DNA from: Provencibacterium sp.
GTDB lineage: Bacteria > Bacillota > Clostridia > Oscillospirales > Ruminococcaceae
Direction: 5' to 3'
DNA length: 64,000 bases
Assembly (NCBI GenBank): GCA_022792175.1
Contig: JAAWAN010000024.1
Span: forward strand, 27,383-91,382
This document shows, piece after piece, positions 58,782 through 64,000 of the stretch (position 1 is its first letter; each line of letters opens with the position of its first letter). A program made the position numbers and the translations under genes. The notes under the pieces are model-generated. The model was not told where the DNA came from, made no database searches, and saw nothing but the letters and a program-made list of their open reading frames with translations.

Positions 58782-60838
58782 TCCTGCCCGGCGCGCAGCA
58801 CCCAAACACCATAGGGCGGCAGCTTCTGCGCGCCTTCTTTGTATCCGCCGCTCAGCAGCTCCTCCATCTCCCGGCGAAGCAGGACTTCAATGGGGCGGCT
58901 CTGATAGTTTAAGAGGAAGAGGTAGCGCTCCCCCTCTTTTTCGCGCACCGCCAGCTCGCACTCCGGGGGCAGACAAACGAGCCCGGCAAACGGCTCCGCT
59001 ATCCCCAGCCTGCGCAGGAAGACCATCGCCGTTTCCCGGCTAAAGGCGCCGCCAAAGGAGAAAACCTCCCCCCTGCCGCAGCGGTTATGGATAAGTGCCG
59101 GCTGCCCGGCATAGTAATCCTGGCAGTAGCGGGCGAGCACCTCGGCCCCGGGCAGCGGGGAGAGGATATCGTTAAAGGCGGTGGCTTCCACCTGTTCCCC
59201 ATCCCAGTCGGCAAATGAACGGCCCACCGGCGGGCCGATGAGGGTGAAGTCCTCCACCTCGGCCCCGCAGAGCTCCCGCAGCAGCCCGGGCTTCGGCTGC
59301 ATGATGCAGTGCCCGTTTTCATCCTTGTAGCCGGTGCGGCAGCCGGTGATGAGCCGGCCGCCCGCTTTCACATAGCTTTCCAGCAGCCCGGCGGTGCGCT
59401 CGCTTAAAAGGGTGGCATGCGGATAGACGAGCAGCGGGTAGCGCAGCAGCTCCTCTGTTTTCGTGTGTTCGGTGATATAGAGGTAATCCATCGGCGTGTG
59501 GGTCAGCTGGGCGGCCTGAAACCATCCGGCCTCGCTCGTCTCGTGCACCAGCCGGTGCCAGGCATCATACTGCGCGTCAAAAAGGTTGTCATATTCCCGG
59601 ATAACGGCGAAGGCAGCCTTGTAGCGCGCGCCCGTCACCGGCGCGAGCTTCTCGAGCTTTCCGGCAATCTGCGCCGCCTCCCGCAGCCGCCGGTTGTCGC
59701 GGTTATCGTAGTCGAGAATGCCGTGCCAGTAGATTTCCGTTCCGAAGGTGCAGGTGCGCCAGCGGAAAAAACTGACATAGTCCGCGCCATGCGCCACCGA
59801 CTGCAGCGCCCAGAGGGTCATCTGCCCCGGCTTCGGGGAGGGGGAGCCGAGCCAGCTTGTCCAGCCCCCCGCGCCGCTCTGCTGTTCCATTACCCCGAAA
59901 ACCGGGCTGACCGAGCGCGTTTCGCTGAGGTTCTGGCTCCATTTGCGGTCGGCCAGGTTCGGGTCGTTTTTCGGGTCGCTGCCAGGGCTAAAAGCAAAGC
60001 TCGGGTAGCTGTCATACATCATGAAATCCAGATTTTCCGCCGCCTGCCGGTGGTTATCAACATTGCCGAACAGGCCGTTGGTAGTGATAAACACTCCTGC
60101 CGGAATATGTGCGCGCAGAATTTTTGCCTGCAGCCCGGTATAGCGGCAGGTGCTTTCTGAGATAAAGCGCAGATAGTCAAGCTTCTGGTGGGGGTTTCCC
60201 TCTTCGTTTAAGGTGGTGCGCGGGACATGGACCTGCTCAAAATCGTTGTAGCTCTGGTTCCAGAAGGCGGTTCCCCAGGCTTCGTTGAGCCGCTCGATGC
60301 TCCCGTATTTTTCCTTCAAAAAGGTGCGGAAGCACACACTGTCGCTCTCGGAATAAAACTCGTTCACCTCGCAGTTGAGTTCATTGTCAATCTGCCAGCC
60401 GATGATAGAGGGGTGCTGTCCGTAGTGCCTGGCCAGCGCGCTCACAATATCCCGGGTCAGCTGCCGGTATTTCTCCGAGTTGTAGTTATAGTGCCGGCGC
60501 AGCCCGTGGCGGTAGAGAACGCCATCCTTTCTGGCGTTGAGGATTTCCGGGTAGCGGTCGCTCGCCCAGGCGGGCGGGGTGGCCGTTGGCGTGCAGAAAA
60601 TGACCTTCATGGGCGTTTTTTCGACCACCTGCATAAACCGGTCAAAAAATTCAAAGGTAAAAACGCCCTCCTCCGGCTCAAAAAAGTTCCAGGCAAACTC
60701 CGCAATGCGGATGACCCGCAGCCCGCTTTGAAGCATGCGGGCAAGGTCCTGCTCCCAGAGCTCCTCCTTCCAGTGCTCGGGATAGTAGCAGACGCCCAGC
60801 GTCATTTTATCCAGCTGCAAAACCGATGCTTTTTCCAT
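58778..60838 (-). CDS. Beta-galactosidase, GH42 family
   Basis: A 686-residue TIM-barrel glycoside hydrolase. Start segment LGVCYYPEHW, acid/base Glu153 (WQIDNELNCE), likely nucleophile Glu318 (VFGVMEQQSG), then the trimerisation domain (from about 395) and a short C-terminal beta domain. No signal peptide, so it acts on imported beta-galactosides. AAGGAG lies 10 bases before the ATG. Promoter at 60920-60948. It has no transporter gene beside it. Confidence 0.95.
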   Translation of the reverse strand: MEKASVLQLDKMTLGVCYYPEHWKEELWEQDLARMLQSGLRVIRIAEFAWNFFEPEEGVFTFEFFDRFMQVVEKTPMKVIFCTPTATPPAWASDRYPEILNARKDGVLYRHGLRRHYNYNSEKYRQLTRDIVSALARHYGQHPSIIGWQIDNELNCEVNEFYSESDSVCFRTFLKEKYGSIERLNEAWGTAFWNQSYNDFEQVHVPRTTLNEEGNPHQKLDYLRFISESTCRYTGLQAKILRAHIPAGVFITTNGLFGNVDNHRQAAENLDFMMYDSYPSFAFSPGSDPKNDPNLADRKWSQNLSETRSVSPVFGVMEQQSGAGGWTSWLGSPSPKPGQMTLWALQSVAHGADYVSFFRWRTCTFGTEIYWHGILDYDNRDNRRLREAAQIAGKLEKLAPVTGARYKAAFAVIREYDNLFDAQYDAWHRLVHETSEAGWFQAAQLTHTPMDYLYITEHTKTEELLRYPLLVYPHATLLSERTAGLLESYVKAGGRLITGCRTGYKDENGHCIMQPKPGLLRELCGAEVEDFTLIGPPVGRSFADWDGEQVEATAFNDILSPLPGAEVLARYCQDYYAGQPALIHNRCGRGEVFSFGGAFSRETAMVFLRRLGIAEPFAGLVCLPPECELAVREKEGERYLFLLNYQSRPIEVLLRREMEELLSGGYKEGAQKLPPYGVWVLRAGQD

Positions 60839-60919
60839 TTGAACAGCTCCTTCCTTTCCGTCACCATTCGGGCATGCCGCCCGCTTTCACCCGGCAGCCC
60901 CAAAGGGGGTTCTTCTGTC

Positions 60920-60948
60920 ATTGTAGCATGCCTTTTCCACGCTGTCCA
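60920..60948 (-). promoter_or_regulatory. Promoter of the GH42 gene
   Basis: Minus strand TGGACA, 17 bases, TACAAT, 82 bases before the ATG. It is divergent from the promoter at 60961. Confidence 0.65.
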
Positions 60949-60960
60949 TGCCTGATTTTG

Positions 60961-60988
60961 TTGACTTTTTCTCCCTGTGGGGTATAAT
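60961..60988 (+). promoter_or_regulatory. Promoter of the esterase-like gene
   Basis: TTGACT, 16 bases, TATAAT, about 54 bases before the ATG. It lies back to back with the GH42 promoter, so one regulator bound between them could affect both. Confidence 0.7.
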
Positions 60989-61042
60989 CGAAGGAGAAGA
61001 TGAAACCGGCTGAAATTTCCAGTGAAAGGAAGGGTTCTCTCA

Positions 61043-61903
61043 ATGAAAGAAGGCTTTATCCGCCACCTCCCCCGCAACCCGAAGCTGAGGGGGCTGGCAC
61101 TCATGGTTCCGGATGTGGTCTTTTCCACTGCAACCGGCAGCGAACTCAAGTTGCAGCTGCTGCGCCCCTGGGAGGGGGGAGAGGAAAAGAGCGAGCGCCG
61201 CTTCCCGCTCATTGTCTTTTTGCAGGGCAGCGGGTGGACGACCCCGAATCCCTATTTTGAACTCCCCCAGCTGGCCGAGTATGCGAGAAGCGGCTATGTG
61301 GTCGCTACTATCACCCACCGCAGCTTCCGGGAGGGACACCCCGCCCCCGCCTTTTTGCAGGATGCCAAAACGGCCATCCGCTTTCTGCGGGCGCATGCCG
61401 CCGAATACTCGATTGACCCCGGGCGGGTCTGCTTTTTCGGCACCTCGAGTGGCGGCAACACGGCGCTGCTCGTCGCCATGACGGGGGATGAGGCGCGCTA
61501 CAAAACAGGCGAATATGCGGAGTTTTCCGATGCGGTGCAGCTCTGCATCGAGTGCTTCGGCCCCACCGACCTTGCCGGGATGATGAAAGGCATTCCCGAG
61601 GGGGATGACTCGCTCGAGCGCTTTTTCGGCGGCGGCTCCCAGGCGGAAAAGATGGCGCTTTTGGAAGATATGAGCCCGCTGCAGGTCTTTAAAAAAAATA
61701 AAAAATGCGTTCCCAGCCTGGTCATCCATGGAGACGCCGACCCGGTGGTTCCCTATGAGCAGGGAACGCTCCTCTATCAGGCGCTCATTGAGGGCGGCAT
61801 TGATGCCGAGATGATCTGCATCGACGGTGCGCCGCACGAGAGCTCCTTCTGGAGCGGCCGGCTGCATGAGGAAATTTTAGATTTTATCGGCCGCAGAATC
61901 TGA
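61043..61903 (+). CDS. Alpha/beta hydrolase (esterase-like)
   Basis: A 286-residue protein of the BD-FAE/carboxylesterase-like group. The oxyanion region VFLQGSGWTTPN, the nucleophile elbow FFGTSSGGNTAL, and the acid and base in IHGDADPVVPYEQ and GAPHESSFW form the complete Ser-Asp-His triad. No signal peptide. Such enzymes often remove acetyl or other acyl groups from sugars, which would fit beside a glycosidase. Start 61043 has AAGGAAGGG upstream; the track frame seven codons longer begins with GTG and overlaps that site. Confidence 0.88.
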   Translation: MKEGFIRHLPRNPKLRGLALMVPDVVFSTATGSELKLQLLRPWEGGEEKSERRFPLIVFLQGSGWTTPNPYFELPQLAEYARSGYVVATITHRSFREGHPAPAFLQDAKTAIRFLRAHAAEYSIDPGRVCFFGTSSGGNTALLVAMTGDEARYKTGEYAEFSDAVQLCIECFGPTDLAGMMKGIPEGDDSLERFFGGGSQAEKMALLEDMSPLQVFKKNKKCVPSLVIHGDADPVVPYEQGTLLYQALIEGGIDAEMICIDGAPHESSFWSGRLHEEILDFIGRRI

Positions 61904-61952
61904 GAAGGCATTCAGCCTTTTCCCCCAATGCGGCAAAAAAGGAGAATCCAGA

Positions 61953-63635
61953 TTGAAATTTACAGAGATGCCCTATCACCGCCCGGACGATGAAAAAATG
62001 GAGCAGCGCTACCTGCAGATGGCTGAAGAGGCCCCCGGCTGCACCGGTGCCAAAGAGCTTTTGGCCCTTCTCGATGAACACGAGCAGCTGGCGCAGGAAT
62101 ACCGCACCATGGAGTCCCTCGCCTATATCCGCCATTCGGTGGACACCACCGATGCCTTCTATGAAGGCGAAATGTCCTTTTTCGATGAGCGCGGCCCCAT
62201 CTTTGCCGAGGCGCAGAAGGCCTTCAAGCGCGCGCTGGCCGGCCACCCGCTGCGCAGTGAGCTGGAAAAAACGACCGGCCCGCTGCTCTTTAAAAATATC
62301 GAAATCGAGCTGCGCACCTCCTCTGAGGAGAGCGTGCCGCTCCAGCAGCGGGATAATGAGGTCTGCACCGCCTATGAAAAGCTGCTCGCTTCGGCGAGCA
62401 TCTCCTTCCGGGGCGGGGAATATAATCTCTCGGAAATCCAGTCCTTCCAGACCTCGCCCGACCGGGAAACCCGCAGGGCCGCCTGGGAGGCGACGGCCGG
62501 CTTTTTTGCGGCGAACGCAGAAGAGCTCGACCGGATGTATGATGAGCTGGTCCATAACCGCGACCGGCAGGCAAAGGTGCTCGGCTATGAAAACTATGTC
62601 CGGCTCGGCTATGACCGCATGGGCCGCAACTGCTATGGGCCGGAAGAGGTAAAGCGCTTTCGCGAACAGGTGGTGCGCGAGGTGGTGCCCGCTGCCGCGC
62701 GCATTAAGGCTGCGCAGGCCGCGCGGCTCGGCATAGAAAAAACCATGTACTATGATAACGGCAACGCCTTTCCGGATGGGAACCCCAAACCCGCGGGCGG
62801 GGAGACGGAAATCATTGCCGCCGCGCGGGGGATCTACCACCGCATGGGGGAGGAGACAGGCCGGTTTTTCGACTATATGGAGGAAAACAGCCTGTTCGAC
62901 TTAAAAAGCCGCAAGGGCAAGCAGACGGGCGGCTACTGCACCAGTCTGCCGCTCTACAAGAGCCCCTTCATCTTCGCCAACTTTAACGGTACGGCGGGGG
63001 ATGTCGCCGTTTTAACCCATGAGGGCGGGCATGCGCTGCAGAGCTTTCTGGCGCGGGATATGCGCTTTATGGAATATGCCGATGCGACGATGGAGACCTG
63101 CGAAACCCATTCAATGAGCATGGAGCTGTTCTGCGCGCGCTTTGCAGCGGACTTTTTCGGGCCGGATACGCAGAAATTCCTGCGCTACCAGCTGGAGGAT
63201 GCCCTCTGCTTCATCCCCTATGGCTGCATGGTGGACGAATTTCAGGAGACTGTCTATGAAAATCCGACGCTGACGCCCAAAGAGCGCAAGGGAGTTTGGG
63301 CGAAGCTCGAAAAGAAATACCGCCCCTGGATTTGCTTTGATGGGGTGCCGTTTTTTGAGGATGGCGGCTACCAGCGCCAGCATCACATTTATTCCGCGCC
63401 GCTCTACTATATCGACTACTGCCTGGCGCAGACGGCTGCCCTCTGCTTCTGGAGCCAGTCGCAGCAGGATTGGGAAAATGCCTTCTCCCGCTATCTGCGC
63501 TTTACCCATGCGGGCGGGACCAAAACCTTCACCGAGCTGTTAGCGGAGGCCGGGCTTCCCAGCCCCTTTGAGGAGGGCGGACTGCGCGCCGTCTGCAGGC
63601 AGGTAGAAAAGACCCTTCAATCATGCAAGGCATGA
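61953..63635 (+). CDS. pepF: Oligoendopeptidase F (M3 family)
   Basis: A 560-residue zinc metallopeptidase of the M3 family. HExxH is HEGGH at 356-360, with the third ligand in the downstream ETHSMSMELF helix. It cleaves short peptides in the cytoplasm. The start is TTG (61953) with AAAAGGAG 8 bases upstream. The final nine codons and the stop lie inside a perfect 18-bp palindrome (63609-63647) that is the end of a dispersed repeat, so the C-terminus may have been shaped by the repeat insertion. Confidence 0.94.
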   Translation: MKFTEMPYHRPDDEKMEQRYLQMAEEAPGCTGAKELLALLDEHEQLAQEYRTMESLAYIRHSVDTTDAFYEGEMSFFDERGPIFAEAQKAFKRALAGHPLRSELEKTTGPLLFKNIEIELRTSSEESVPLQQRDNEVCTAYEKLLASASISFRGGEYNLSEIQSFQTSPDRETRRAAWEATAGFFAANAEELDRMYDELVHNRDRQAKVLGYENYVRLGYDRMGRNCYGPEEVKRFREQVVREVVPAAARIKAAQAARLGIEKTMYYDNGNAFPDGNPKPAGGETEIIAAARGIYHRMGEETGRFFDYMEENSLFDLKSRKGKQTGGYCTSLPLYKSPFIFANFNGTAGDVAVLTHEGGHALQSFLARDMRFMEYADATMETCETHSMSMELFCARFAADFFGPDTQKFLRYQLEDALCFIPYGCMVDEFQETVYENPTLTPKERKGVWAKLEKKYRPWICFDGVPFFEDGGYQRQHHIYSAPLYYIDYCLAQTAALCFWSQSQQDWENAFSRYLRFTHAGGTKTFTELLAEAGLPSPFEEGGLRAVCRQVEKTLQSCKA

Positions 63636-63739
63636 TTGAAGGGTCTTAGGGAAAACCGCTTTTGACTCCATCGGAGTCAAATTTGCCCGCCCCTGCGGGC
63701 AAAACCGCGCTTTTCCCGGTTGCTGCAAAACGGGAAAAG
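63609..63739. repeat. Hairpin-module repeat, copy 6
   Basis: Order D-C-B-A on the plus strand. D: perfect 18 bp (63609-63647, arm AAGACCCTTCAATCATGC) covering the pepF stop codon; C: TTTGACTCC/GGAGTCAAA (63661-63681); B: TTTGCCCGC/GCGGGCAAA (63682-63703); A: CTTTTCCCG/CGGGAAAAG (63710-63739). All stems are perfect. The rest of the gap to 63875 shows nothing else. Confidence 0.75.
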
Positions 63740-63875
63740 GGGAAATGGGGATTACCTTTTTGGCCGTCCGAAGAATTTTCCCGAAAACCGGCAGGATATT
63801 TTGTCAGCACTTTCTCTCCCGCCCTTTTAAAGGCGGGAGAATCTTTCAACACCAAAAGGAGAGGATGGTTTAAAA

Positions 63876-64000
63876 ATGAGCACACCTGAAAAAGGCCAGC
63901 GCTGGGTTTTTTTGCAGCAGGTTGAGGGCCAGCCCGCGGGCGATGGGGTCATCCGCAAGGTCTGCGCCTACTGCGAAGAGATGATGTGCGTCGTCAACGA
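63876..64000 (+). CDS. Unknown protein, N-terminal fragment
   Basis: The first 41 codons of a gene that leaves the window. It begins MSTPEKGQRWVFLQQ and includes a CAYCEEMMC stretch that could bind metal. AGGA lies 10 bases before the ATG. No family can be assigned from this length. Confidence 0.5.
   Translation, partial: MSTPEKGQRWVFLQQVEGQPAGDGVIRKVCAYCEEMMCVVN

Noticed and set aside
1..64000. tRNA, rRNA and known riboswitches
   Set aside because: I looked through the intergenic stretches and saw no cloverleaf, rRNA segment or leader that matches a riboswitch class I know. A covariance-model scan would be decisive.

Overview
The window comes from a GC-rich, spore-forming member of the Clostridia (Bacillota), most likely a gut Oscillospiraceae/Ruminococcaceae-type anaerobe. 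This rests on gene order and content: the Gram-positive block yicC-remA-gmk-rpoZ-coaBC-priA-def-fmt-yugP-rsmB-rlmN-prpC-prkC-rsgA-thiN, a 26-27 residue spoVM beside thiN, spmA, the miaB-ricA-mutS order known from Bacillus, a Na+-translocating decarboxylase membrane subunit, rubrerythrin, and AGGAGG-type ribosome binding sites throughout. The species cannot be named from sequence alone. I see no rRNA, tRNA, CRISPR array, prophage or intact insertion sequence.

Layout. 1-7.7 kb: the end of a sugar-phosphate isomerase-like gene, a Sel1-repeat protein, feoAB for ferrous iron, rubrerythrin, and an AEC transporter-glutaminase A-like pair. 7.8-13.7 kb: OadG and OadB-type sodium-pump subunits without their carboxyltransferase, a small membrane protein, a cysteine-rich unknown, rpmB, then an alginate-lyase-family polysaccharide lyase coupled to a nitroreductase. 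13.7-18.8 kb: a phosphorelay operon of a REC/HD-GYP/PAS/GGDEF protein, a free Hpt protein and a hybrid histidine kinase. 19-22.4 kb: AbrB-like regulator, spmA, a MATE exporter, and two tiny genes, the second being spoVM. 22.6-37.6 kb: one long minus-strand housekeeping operon with a good promoter before yicC. 37.8-44 kb: Gfo/Idh oxidoreductase, then miaB-ricA-mutS. 44-47.7 kb: a two-component system convergent with a second MATE exporter. 47.8-48.7 kb: a non-coding, hairpin-packed element bounded by perfect 24-bp inverted repeats. 48.9-64 kb: GH88 unsaturated glucuronyl hydrolase, an endonuclease Q/UvrD helicase fusion, a proline-rich small protein, a large transglutaminase-like protein, a TfoX-C protein, a lipoprotein, cutC, a GH42 beta-galactosidase, an esterase-like hydrolase and oligoendopeptidase F.

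How parts fit together. The polysaccharide lyase, GH88 enzyme, GH42 enzyme and Gfo/Idh oxidoreductase suggest use of uronic-acid-containing and galactoside glycans. The phosphorelay probably tunes cyclic dinucleotide or other output from an extracellular signal. The long operon joins translation start (fmt, def), ribosome maturation (rsmB, rlmN, rsgA), replication restart (priA) and PASTA-kinase signalling (prkC, prpC).

Three things stand out. First, the endonuclease Q-helicase fusion carries two beta-clamp-binding-like pentapeptides (QTSLF after the nuclease part, QLSLF at the very C-terminus). Second, the 921-bp palindromic element at 47806-48726 has no protein gene. Third, a family of intergenic repeats is built of up to four hairpin modules and occurs six times, always at gene ends, with arms that change sequence but stay complementary.
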